64,000 nt of DNA, from positions 8,577,001 through 8,641,000 of the forward strand of contig SMMW01000555.1 in NCBI GenBank assembly GCA_004794655.1, read 5' to 3'. This document shows positions 1 through 11,999 of the stretch, piece by piece (position 1 is the first letter of the stretch; each line of letters begins with the position of its first letter). The notes beneath the pieces were generated by a model that saw only the letters and a list, made by a program, of their open reading frames with translations, was not told where the DNA came from and did not search any database. A program made the position numbers and the translations under genes. The DNA is from Marisa cornuarietis. Its lineage: Eukaryota; Mollusca; Gastropoda; Architaenioglossa; Ampullariidae.

Positions 1-169
1 ATATGCTTAAAATGAGCAAATATTTGATAATGATTTTGCTTTTGACAGACTCAATAAAGAATTTCCAAAACTGAAAATAGTAGTTTGGAAAATTCCTGAG
101 AAATCTTGGTGGTGGAATGAACGATGAAACTTTCTGAGGTGCCAAAAAAGCGATGATAGTGAAGCAGAA
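1..169 (-). other. Start of the ACSBG 3' UTR
   Basis: Follows the TAG stop at 172-170. No AATAAA signal is seen on the minus strand in this stretch, so the transcript probably ends beyond the left edge of the window. Confidence 0.6.
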
Positions 170-3100
170 CTACTCTTCATAGAAGGCATTAATGGTCTTC
201 ACGTACATCTTGCTGATTATAGGCCGTCTCATTTTCATTGTTGGACCTGTGAATGAGAGAGCAAGAAAAATTACAGATTACAAAAGGATTCTGTTTATTT
301 AAAGCTAAATCACTTCTTTTTAAAGAATACAGCACAGATGATCTTGCAAATATAAAAAAAAATCAATTGATTGAGGTTGACCACATTTCCAGCAGAGAAA
401 AATTGAGATGTTTTTGAGGTAGTGTGAAAGTATTAAACTCAGTATTCATACATACACACACACATGTATGTGTGTAAGGCAATTAGTTTATTTTTAAAAG
501 GCCTCTAAATATCTCATTTGTAAACAAAATAAAAATCACCATTAGAACTGCTAAGTCAGCTAATTATAATTTTTGTTGGTAGTTAAAAAAAAATTATAAT
601 TTTTGTAACATGCTGGGAATGTTCTTTTGCCTTGTGATATTTAACTATAGGGCTATAGTACTTTGTACCAACTATATTTTCTACCATTTATCTCTGACAC
701 CTATGTCAGGAAAACTTGCCACGCACCTAGTTCACCACCTGGGACAGAAAAATCTTTTGGCAAAATGGACCACTTCTGAATCTTCTGAGCATTTGACACT
801 GACTGGCTGTTTGCCTTGTCAATTCCTTTCTGAATGGCCTTCAATACGGCTGTGTCATTATCAGTCAGGATATTTGACACCGTGGTGGCCTTTGAGCCGA
901 TGGAATGGCACCAGTCCAGTGCACTTTGGGTCAGGTTGTCTGATGGCTCTAAAGTGTCAAGGTTTATCACAGTCTAAAGTACAAAGATGAAAGAAATTTT
1001 AACACTAAAAAAAAAAAACTGAGTAGAAAAAAAATGACATCACAAGCAACATATACTGAAATTTATCATGATCAAAATTATCTGGCAAATGGCTTTAAGA
1101 AGCTGTAACAGAAAATAAGTAGCATTTAACAAACAATAAAAAATACTTTTCTGTGATGTAGGAATATTCAATAAACTGTATGATACAAAAGAAACTCATT
1201 TTTTCTATCATTTTACTGATTTGGAAACAGTCTGATTTTATGTATGATTTTAAAATTAAGAGTTCATTTCATTAAACCTACATATGGTGAAGACACAGAC
1301 ATGAACACAATGTTGGATCTCCACCCCACCCTACCCAAAATGTAAAATTTGATGCAAAATATCACTTTTTTGTATTTTGTTATGCCGCAAACCAATAAAA
1401 AATCTTTGCATTTATAAACTGCACGCTTAATTCAGAGTCTGAAGTTTCCCCATATACATGGTTTTGAATCAAGTTTCATACAGTCATTAATTCTCATTTA
1501 GATGATTAAGAAATTTAATGGTGCAGGATCTTTGATCCCACCATCATATTTCTTCTCAGATCTGTGGCATGCATCATCACCTTCAGTGTCAGGAGCATGG
1601 ACAGAAATTTCTTCTTGTCTCCAACAACCATGCACTGACTAACAATGGGAAGGGCCTCCTTCACAGCATCCTCTATGGGTATTGGTGCTACATTTTCTCC
1701 TCCTGCTGTGATGATTAATTCTGAAAAAATGTGATACATAAATATAGTTGGATAAGGTTAATTAAAAAAAATACAGACAATAATCTGTGTTTGTTCTTTT
1801 TATTACCTTCAAATTTACAGGGAGCCTCTCTTTAAGGTATCTGGCATTCAACATGGAGTTTGTTCAACAGATGAGAGTAAGTGGACCATTTTTTCTAATT
1901 TTTAAACTTGTTATCCTTCTTAAGCATTCTGTTGAAATTTAAGTTCACATCGAAAAACAAATACATTCATAATTTAATTTATTGATGCCAAGAAAGCAAT
2001 ACCTTTTATTCGACCAGTAACATAGAGGTAGCCCTGATTATCTTTTCTGCCAATGTCTCCTGTCTTGAGGTCTCCATTGTCATCCAAAGTCTCTCGAGTT
2101 TTGGCCTCATCATTCAGGTAGCCCATGAATATATGCCTCCCAGACATCACAATCTACACAAGATAGATAACAGTAACAGTCATAAAATCTTGTTAGCTGT
2201 GAATGTGGTGCAGACATCCATCAACCATCCTTCCTTACCAGATGGCACAAATAATAACACCCATCACACCATAATGCTGTATCAATGTAAATAATGAATC
2301 CACATAAAAGATATTTGGAATTCAACAAGAACAATAATATTAATAATAAAAATAATAAAAAGCATCCTTGTATAACACTCTACCACAATATTAATATCAT
2401 GTTCTAAGAGCTAATCAAGTATACGAACAATATGAAAAGTAGAAACTGTACAAAAAAATGAAAAAAGTAAAAGCTACAGATGACATGGAACAATAACGAG
2501 ACTAAAATGTGTGGTCTAAAACTTTATGTGTTTCTTGAACAAGTGTATTTTAAGGGCACATTTAAAAGACTATTTTCTGATGATGGCATAGCACATAAAG
2601 GTAGGGAGTTCCAGCAAGGTGATGTTGCATAAGGAAACATGCACTTACCAAAGGTTTTCATCCCAATTTTGGGAACAGAAAGAAAATGTGTATCTGCAGA
2701 AGTACAGAGATATATGCCTGTACTACCTGTTTGGAATGTAGTGAGCTAAAAAGTCAGAGAAATAAAAAGGAATAAAGTCTGCAAACAACAAGGAGAGTAC
2801 AGCAAGTTTTTATTCTATTCAAGCCGGGACAGAAAACCAGTGGAAAATACAGAGAAGAGGTTTTACATGATCTCATTTGCTTGCCTGGTGTACGAGTCAT
2901 GCTAAAGAGTTCTGGAGCTGCTTCAATTTGTTGAAAAAAAAAAAGAGGAAGCTGTACAAGAGAGAATTATGCTAAACAAGTGGTAATAAAACAAAGGCAG
3001 AGACAAAGATGCGGGCAGTTTGAAAGATACTAATGGATTGTGCTGATATTGTATAACGCATATTATGCAGTTCTGTGGATTTTTAGAAACTGAAGTTCCT

Positions 3101-6100
3101 GGCTGAAGAAAAAAATGAAACATTCAACAATCCCACTCAGATGGATCCAGGCATGTAATCAGGTAGTGTGACTTAATCAGCAAACCCTGTCTGTTTGTTT
3201 CCAATCATCCATGATTTAACTTCTAAAATGCATGATTTTAACTTCTCAAAAGTGGTACACACCATCCAAAATGAGACAGAAGTGTACAGCTAAATATCAT
3301 CAGCAAAAGGACTGACTGAAAATATTATATGACTAAACCAACAGATATAAAAGCTTAAAAATACAATTGGCCCTAATACTGACTCCTGAGGGACCCCAAA
3401 AGTGAAAAGCGAAACCAGCAACAGCCGTTCATCAACTAGCATGGTGTGGTTCCTACCCGAAAGACTCAAACCATGCTAGGGCAGAACCCAAAATGCCATA
3501 AACAGTAGTGAGACGGCAAAGCATAACTAAAAGATCAACCATATCAAAGGCTGCTGACTTTATAAAATATGTACAGATATGAAGGATAACATGGTATCAA
3601 CACTTTCCCTTTATCCAGTGAGCACAAAATGCTTTTCATGACCTTCAGCAAGGCAATCAAAAGTGCAGTAAGCAGACTGAAATTAAGAAATGAGACTGCT
3701 TCTCCAGATAACAGATGCTTTACAACTTTTTCTAGCATTTTTTTTTTAGAGGAAAAGGATAAACTTAAATCTGGACAGTAATTTTTCAAATCATGTACAT
3801 CAGGGAAGGTTTCTTTAGGAGTGATTTAACCACTGCAGTTTTGAAGGAGGTACATTACATATTTCTCCTGTTATCTGTAAGCTAGCTACTGGGTAAGCAG
3901 ATCACTCCCTATTTCCAAACTATCTTTCAATTATAAATTAGACTTGCATCCCTCAAATGCATATGCCTATATGAATGTGTGTGTGTGTGTTTCTGTGTGC
4001 GTGCGCGTGCACATGTGCATGTGATATGTGCACCTGTTTTTATAAACGTATGTGTAAAATTGATCATACTTTCTCACTTCCTAATTTCTTTCAGACTGCA
4101 AAAGTATATGCTCAAATATATTGTCCATGAGTTCTATTATGTATATACAATATACATATACAGAAAGGGATATATACACATGTATATAGATATACAGAAA
4201 GGGAGAGGCGAAAAGAAGAGGTGGAGAGAGAAGTAGTGAGAGAAATGATATGTTGAAGGCTGAGAAAAGTAGTGATGTGTTAAAAACAAAAAGCAGAGAG
4301 ATGTTGGTAGGGACAAAGTGAGCAAAGACCATCCAACCTCTCCATTGCCTTCACCATCTAGATTGTGAAGTTGAGTAGTGATGCCAGGTAGTTCTGGTCC
4401 CACACTAGTAACACGACTCAAACCTGGAAACCCTGTGCAGTGGGGACCTACACACACACAGCCATGAGAGGTAAGAATTAAAAAAAATTACTTGATTCAC
4501 TTTGGAGTCCTTATTAAAACATTAATTGCAATGACTGTCCATTAGTGTGAATGAAAAAAAAGTTAACCTATTTAACAATTGTTACATCACTTGAATTAGA
4601 AATGATTCTCATCTTAAGGTATATGAGCTAAGCACTTTTTGTACCCACACACCGATTACAAGATCTACAAATGAAACCAACCTGATGACTCGCTCATGCC
4701 ATACACTTCAAAGACTTGGATATCAAGACCAAGGAAGAAATCCAAAGTTTCCTTTGTGATTGGGGCAGCTCCAGACAAGCACAAATAACAGCGATCCAGC
4801 CCCATGGTTTTTCGTACTCGCTTGAAGACCAAATTCTTGGCTATTGACCAACCAAAAGGATAACTGTCCCTGTGATTATAAGGTATAAGGGCAACAGTCA
4901 TTATTTTTGCTCAGTTGTGCTATTATTTTATGTTCTCACAGCTCCAACAAATATCTATAGCACGCTTAAAGGGTGTGCCTTCATCAAGTTTAAGACCAAC
5001 TGTCCTTTATGTAAAACAGGTTTTGTTTTAAAAAAAAATATTCTTTCACCTGTTTGGATTCAAAAGTGTAAAATCAAATCTAAGAAACATGCTCTATCAA
5101 TATAGCGAAACAGATTGCATCCCTAATATATCCAGTCATAACCAAGTTTCTGCCTACAGCATCTATAATCAGTGATTAGCTAAATATATGTAAAAAGGTC
5201 TTAGTTTTTTCACTTAAAAGGGTGATACTAAAAGAGATTTGTAGGAGATCAAAATAGTTCACTAACCTACTGATTCAAAAAGTTAATATCTTGCCGATGT
5301 GTTGTCAGCAAGGGATAAGTCTGACATGCAATTAATGTTTCATCTCCATTTTTGAGCATTTATCTCCATCTAACATTTTAATGACAGCTGCTAAACTAAG
5401 ACAGAGTACTCACCCATTCATAAGGTTGTAGTTCCCTTTCAGGCCAATGCCTTGTGCCCAGCCTGACAACCTCTTCTTAAAGCCTGGTAAATTACGCGAT
5501 GCATTCTGTATAGCTTCTTGAAACTTTTCCCACACACGTGGCACACCAAAGAAGACATGAGGGCGGACTTCCAATAAAGTTTGTTGCAGTGATCCCTAAA
5601 TTTAGAACATCTGTGAATTCATTGTTCTGTCAAATGCTTGCTACTTGAAAAGGACATAAATAAAAGGTAAGATAATGTAGATTATCACTTACTGATGTAG
5701 AGGGTATTTACACTAAACCTATATAAAAAATACAACCATTTTGTTGCAAGAAATATGAGCCATGAGTCACTGAAGTTGTCTGTGTATCCAGAATGCTAAA
5801 CTCATTAAAATGCAATATGAATATAAAGGAAGGGGATACAAATATTTGAAAAATTATCTTTGCAGACACGTTTGTCCTCACCTTTAGTGCATCAGGCTGA
5901 GCAAAGTATACAGTCCCACCAAGTTTGATAACGCAATACATGTCTAGAAGCTGGGCTGCTACATGGCTCAACGGCAAGTAGCTCACCAAACATAACTGCT
6001 CATAAGATAAGCTCTTCAGGTGTGGAGTGGCTGCTTTCGCCACTGTTTGGGCAGTCCATGTCAACTGTTGATTAACAGTGCCATCTTCAATTTATGCATT

Positions 6101-9100
6101 GCATATAGCTAGTTTTAAAAAACTGTTTGTAGACTTTATAAAAAGAAAGTCACTATACAACTAAGCTGAAATAAACCGCTTGTAATCTTCAGTATTGTCT
6201 TTTCCAACCCAAAGACATCTAAATGTCATTATATACATTTGTGTCATTGTAATGTTGTCATGTACATGCAATACATGTTGGGAACTCACATTATCATGGC
6301 TAAGCATCACACCCTTGGGATTCCCTGTGGTTCCAGACTGTAACACAAAATGAAGTTGATCAGTGCTTAAACTGCATATAAAAACTAGACATTTTAGTCC
6401 CATTTAAATATTGGAATATTCTCCCGTTAATCTTCATAATTTTCATCTTCGCAAAGCACATGTGATGTTTTGATAATTTATGAAGCATTGCAGACTCTTC
6501 AGAAGGTAAACTGAGGAGAAGACTTGGGAGGATAAGATTCACAAATAAGAAGGAAGATCACAAATATTTTTAAATCTCAACAGTAGTCATCAGAGTTTTG
6601 TTCAAACTATTGCAAATGACACAAATACATTGCAATATGCACGTCCAGGACATGACAAACCAAAGTAATATATTACATCTAACAATAACAGCAAATATGA
6701 CATCAAAATTAAGAAGCAGTCAGCCAACAGTAGAAGCTGAAACAGGTACTCACTGTGTAGATAAGGGTACAACACTTGTTTGGAGCAAGCAGTTTCATTC
6801 TTTCCTTTAAAACGTCGTCTGGAACTTGCTCTGCTAGTTGCATAAACTGTGCCCACTGCAACACAGGAAAGGTATGGCTTAATGTACTGAAATCTTTAAG
6901 ACTGGATACAGAGATGCATTATTTTCAGCTTGAGCCATGAAGGTCTAAAGGCTTTCCTGATGCTGATCTAGCTTCTTCAAAAATTGTTAAAATCTTTCTG
7001 CTCTGTTTGTCACAAAATGCTTTAATTCCCTGCTCTGGTGTTCAGTATCAAGATTATACTATCTTTGTGTCAAATATTCCATGGCCATAATTTTTTTTAA
7101 ATTTAGGTGTGGAGTTTTTAGGTATGCATTTGTAAATTTCCTCCTCCACTCCTCTTTTGTTATGGTTCTCTAATCTGCTCACACAATCACTTAAATAGAT
7201 AATACAATCGAAATTACAGCCCCCATTTGAAATTATAAGCTTATCTACGACATTTTTAATGCATACATCACTGTGCAACTTTAAAAGGTAATAAATTAAA
7301 GATTTATAAACTTTAAAAAAATTACAAACTGTACAAAACGAACTATCATAAACACCAGTATTTGGCTTCATACAAGTATAACATTTTTTTGCATCCATCT
7401 GCAGATATTTTAATCATAATTTATATATTTTAATCATGCTTACCTGTTTGTGATTAAAAACTAATTTGCATCATTTTCCTATTTCTGTGGTATACTTTTG
7501 AACATTTAAAAAAATTGAATTTAAAAAAATTAAAAACAACAAAAAATTAGATGCTCACTTTACAAACAGTGCCAAATAGTGTAAGAGTAACTCACTGAAT
7601 AGATGAAAGGCTCACGAGATGCCACTTCTCCAGTGTACTGTATGATGGCTTTGAGTTCCGGGAGCTGGTGCTTAACTTTAAGAATCTTCTGCAGCTGTTG
7701 GTTGTTCTCAACAACAATGATGTTTGCCTCAGAGTTGGAAGCCACATACTGGCAAGCCTCTGGAGAATTGGTGGTGTATATGCCAACAGCCAGCCCTCTG
7801 CACATTCCAATCACTCTCTTAAGTCAGATTTCACACCTTCCATGTTTCCATAGCTTACAGCTCTCAATTAAGGTCATTTTTAAATATATATTTTTATTTT
7901 AATCCTCAAAATTAAGACATTTTATTACAATTCATAAACAAAACAAGGCTAAGTCATGTTATTTACAAATGGAGGATAAGCACCTTCATGATTTAGAGCA
8001 AATAACTCACCCTGAGCATAGCAACAAATTTAACAGTTCAAAAGGTACGATACCCTGCAAAAATGGCTCCTAAGTCTGCCAAAAACCATTCTGGAGAATT
8101 GAATCCAATGATTCCAACACCTTTGTAGGGCTCCAGACCCAGCTGAAACCAAAAACCATCACATGATGCCTACCCCATATTATGGTGTAAATGATAGCAA
8201 CCACACAATGAACCCAAAGTAAAGATGACAACAGCATGAATCAGCCTAAACTGATGTCAACAACAATGATATTAATGCACAGTACACAAACACTGTTCCT
8301 GACTTAAAGTACTTAAGTTTAAATAATTGATTGCAAGGGTAAAAAAATAAAATGTGATGCGCGCAATATTAATGCAAACATCTGCTTCCACCTTCAAAAA
8401 ACACACATCACACATGCACACAACGGTATCCATGTGTGCATACACTCTCACTCTCTCTCTGCCTCATATATACTTTTCAAATTTGTAATTAATACTTGCA
8501 TGAGAAACACAAGTAAACACACAAACAGAATTTTCTTTAGCGAACAGACCTCCGAGGCTGTGCAGTGTGCTCTGCCTCACTTGTAACTAATAACACCAGA
8601 CATCAGTTACTTTTCATGATACCTACTTTAATAAAACCTTTGGCAGCATCAATCACACTGTTGTAGTATTCTGCATAAGTCAGCTTTATCCACTGTCCAT
8701 TACGTTTCACAGCTATAACAATATATATATATACAATGCCAACGTCAGATTGCTTACTAAATTATTTATAGAGGAATTTAGAATATGCCTCAAAAATAAA
8801 CACTTGATAACTTATCTGATAAAAATCACTTCCTTTTCTTTATTATCAAACATCACTCTATAAAAGAATGTTGACACACATTAACATGAAAAAGCTGATA
8901 TATGCATTTTTTATTACTTAACGATGTGCAAACTAAGTTTGTTCAAAATAAAACTCATTTGTGAACAGAAAGAAGACAGATCCACGAATCCTTCATATCA
9001 CACTGAATGAGCCTTGACTGCGCTTTCTACCAGAAACAAACTCTAGTAAAAGACATCTTAACTGCCATAGGGTTAGGTCCTTATATTCTCACCAAGGGCA

Positions 9101-10404
9101 ACTTTTCTGGGTATTTTCTGGGCAGTCATTTTGAGAAACTCTGGTACTGTCAAAGGCTTTTCTGATCCAGATCCATTATCTTTCATGCGTAAAATAACAG
9201 GCTCTTCACGCTTTACGGTCCACAGGTTTTCAGCTGGAAGTGGGTCATTTATATCTGTAATGAAAGACACATTTATGTCTGTGTTGCTAAGTACGAGACA
9301 CTTTATGATTTCATCCTCTAAAGGGCACTGAGATTTTTATAAATTTGTCATCCAAGAAACATACAATATAAAATCTATATAATAACAGAATTTTGATTCC
9401 ACATGCTTATATTACTGTTCAAACTCCCTTCCTGCTGAAAGATATGCAACTAACATTAGGTGTCAGACTAATGACACCATTCACAATAAAACTTTCTCAC
9501 ATCCATGCACAAGCTTCTGTAATGAACAGATAAATAAGGAAAGAGTATGCTTACAATAAAAATTAATACCTCTTTCTGCAGGCAAGGAGCTTGAAATAGC
9601 ATGGGCTTGTGGTTCTGAAGAAGCTGATACAGAAATTGAATCAATGTGTGCAGAATCCACCTTAGGTGAAAGAGCTTTATTTGTAGAAGCGCTTGCAGCT
9701 TCATCTGCAAGTCTGCTCTCTTGGTGAGGAAGTATTTCTACAGTTAATGCACTCTGTGCGTTCACAGGTTCACCATTTATTTCTGTTGGAGCATGCTCAG
9801 AATGCAGTGAGGTCTCCTGTGGTGCTGTTGTAACATCTGTGAGAACATCTGTTTTGGTTTCTGAGGACTCAGTCTTTGTTGTGTTGATGCTGTTAACAGG
9901 ACAATAAAAGAACACCTACTCACTAACAGATTTGATTGGAAATAAAACACATTTGAACTGAAGTATCCCAAACCTATAGGCTATTCAGTTACCATCTAGT
10001 GAAATTCTGCAACTGAATAGTATCAAAACAAACTGTACTGACATTTCTAACTAAATCCAAAGTTTGCTTAAAACGTTTTCTTACTGGGAGATATTCACAA
10101 TCTTTAACATATTTCTGTCTGCTGTCTCTTTTATCAGTTGGTCTGTCTCACAATGAGTTTGTTTTCAGAGACTTCTTTCGACCATTCTCTATGTCTAGTC
10201 ACAGTAGTAATAAAATAGTATTATGAATTATACCTAAAAACCTACAAAACAATACCAAGTATAAGGTACAAAACAAAGACACCGTAAACTGCTTGTGACT
10301 GGTGGTATCTTTACTCACACATTATTATTATCCTGATAAAATTCTGTCTTGATCATCTTGAAGGATGTAACTTGGATACTGTTAGGGTCCAGTGCCACAG
10401 ACAT
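170..10404 (-). CDS. ACSBG: Bubblegum-family long/very-long-chain acyl-CoA synthetase (16 coding exons)
   Basis: Activates long and very-long-chain fatty acids to acyl-CoA through an acyl-AMP intermediate. Coding exons, 5' to 3' on the minus strand: 10404-10319, 9889-9570, 9254-9093, 8712-8627, 8142-8054, 7797-7596, 6855-6754, 6337-6290, 6064-5882, 5595-5414, 4869-4682, 4447-4338, 2153-2003, 1720-1581, 973-727 and 246-170. All have GT-AG borders and matching phases; the total is 2,373 bases or about 790 residues, a little longer than vertebrate ACSBG1/2. Visible motifs are the AMP-binding loop SGTTGNPKGVMLSHDN (exon 6337-6290), YGMSESSG (end of 4869-4682), TGDIGRKDNQGYLYVTGR (2153-2003) and the family C-terminal signature SNAQKIQKW (973-727). 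The extra length is a Ser/Thr/Glu-rich N-terminal stretch in exon 9889-9570. The start codon at 10404 begins MSVALDPNS and gives the only in-frame start I found upstream of that exon. The exon assignment of 7797 uses the acceptor GTGCAG, which restores the family's AGGLAVGIYTT sequence; an upstream acceptor would add residues. Confidence 0.93.
2500..3720 (-). mobile_element. Degenerate L2/CR1-type LINE fragment in an ACSBG intron
   Basis: Read on the minus strand, scattered frames give reverse-transcriptase pieces: LLKVMKSILCSLDKGKV (about 3650-3600), a frame-shifted AFDMVD, then GVPQESVLGP and FADDI followed by a stop (about 3400-3290). Lower coordinates resemble the C-terminal region of the LINE at 21.5-22.9 kb in position and wording but have many stops. 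This is an old, dead insertion in the intron between exons 4447-4338 and 2153-2003. Boundaries are approximate. Confidence 0.65.
7054..7398 (-). other. Orphan cysteine-rich ORF inside an ACSBG intron (114 aa)
   Basis: An uninterrupted ATG-to-stop frame in the intron between exons 7797-7596 and 6855-6754. It begins MDAKKCYTCMKPNTG, has a second CxxC pair (FCTVCNFF) 13 residues after the first, and a further cysteine group (GGCNFDC). Two CxxC pairs could bind zinc. In such AT-rich intron DNA a 345-base frame is unusual, but I do not recognise a family. It may be a fragment of a transposon protein or chance. Confidence 0.3.
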
Positions 10405-10473
10405 TTTCAGGTGAATCCGTTGTTTCAATACTTTGTGGATTGTGACGTAAAGCTAGAAATATTTCAGTTCTTT
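10405..10473 (-). other. 5' UTR part of the ACSBG start exon
   Basis: Sequence between a good acceptor (TTTATTTATCTTGCAG ending at 10474) and the start codon at 10404. It contains an in-frame stop, so it is untranslated. At least one further non-coding exon must lie upstream; a possible donor is GCGGAAG/GTGAGT near 12,125 on the minus strand, but I cannot confirm it. Confidence 0.6.
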
Positions 10474-11394
10474 CTGCAAGATAAATAAAAATTGTTAAAC
10501 AAAATTTAAAAAAAAAACAACAAAAAACATGCAAGAGAACATGTGCATCTACTTTATATCATCATAACAGCACAAGCAAACTGGTAACAGGGTAAACAGA
10601 ACTCCTTGGTTATATACTTGTTGATGACTTCTTGTACAACATTCTTTAGCACCCTACTAGTCTATAAACAACGCAGGGAAGACATGTTGCCTGAATGAAA
10701 ATGCTCCTTCTTCTTAAAAATGTTTCAACAAAAACTGAATGCGAAGAAGTAGGGTAGAACCTCTATCTCACTTTGACATTTCCAAACTGAAAGATCCGGC
10801 TTGTTTATGCACACAAACCCCTGCAGGCCAATCCCTCACTAGACAGTTACACAGTTCTGGTTCAGTGATCTGAAAGGACTGTGACAGTTGGCCAGCAAGG
10901 ATCACCCTTGCCAGCTATGATTTCAAGGGACTAGCTGACTTCTTATATTTCCACTCACCAGTTTTTTTTTTCCTCAAATGGCTCCCTGACTTTGTGAGGA
11001 ATTCACATGGCCTCAAGTATGTCTCAAAAATGCAACAAATTGTGATTTATGAAGTTGGTAAAGAAATAAACATCGAATCTGAGGCTGGGTACGTCACACA
11101 GCTGACAAGCAGGTCTGAAAGGACACACAGTATGTTTGAAAAGGGGAGGAGAAGAGCTGGTGGTGTAAGGAGTGAGATGTATGGCGAGGTGGGGGGGAGG
11201 GTGCGCGGCATGTTGAAGCCCGCTTTTAAGGTGTTGTTTGATGCCAGCTTAGATGATATCAGGACAAGGTGGCCAGCCGATTTTAAAAAAAAGTCACATC
11301 CTACTAGAATCAAACAAGATCTTAAGTAATGCATGGTGACAATCACTTTAAGCCCGTTCTTTCCCAAAGCAACACATACACTGAACTAATATAA

Positions 11395-11640
11395 GGTTAA
11401 GGTAAAAAGTCGTCCCATGACCTTTTTCAGGCCGTAAAGGGAGGGACTTTCCGTGGGGGGCGTTGTCAACTCTTCTCCTCCTTACCTTACCTTCCCACAG
11501 CCCCTTTATTAAGAGTCCGGTACCCATACCCGTCTGCTGGGTCGACTGGGGGAAGTGAGCTGCGCTACACAGGCATCCAACGAGTGCACTTATCAGTTTG
11601 GACACCAGCGCTCTAACCACTCGGCTATCCGCTCTCCCTA
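11395..11640 (-). mobile_element. tRNA-derived SINE, copy 1
   Basis: On the minus strand the element starts at about 11640 with GGGAGAGCGGATAGCCGAGT and GGTTAGAGCGCTGG, the D-arm/A-box layout of a serine/leucine-type tRNA, then an unrelated body ending in GTCATGGGACGAC and a poly-T/A stretch. The same head and body recur at 25105-24915, which identifies it as an interspersed element and not a tRNA gene. The B box is degraded in this copy. Confidence 0.7.
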
Positions 11641-11999
11641 GCAAATTGTATTATTATTATTATTTATCAAATAAATAGGCTGGTTTATTTTAAAGAGTAT
11701 GCACTTGCCAACAATGATTATTCCAGAAGGTCGTTAGCATTTCTGAGCAATATTTCCGTCTGATCCCAATGCATTTGTCCACCCCACGCCCTAACAAGGG
11801 TCTTTTCAACTGCATGCAAACTGTGGATGTGACGTTGGCAATTTTTTAAACAGAGGTCATGTGAACATTCGCCAAAGAGCGAGGATGCTTTCTGACAAGC
11901 CAAGCCATTGCAAAGACATTCTTTAGAGGAGAACAAGTAGCTGGACGTGCTTTCAAAACATCTACTCTTACAATTAAAAGTAGGAAAAGTTCTAGTTTC

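Noticed and set aside
11580..11640. tRNA-Ser/Leu gene
   Set aside because: The A-box half is good, but no cloverleaf closes, the B box is poor and the head is followed by a body shared with 25105-24915. It is a SINE.
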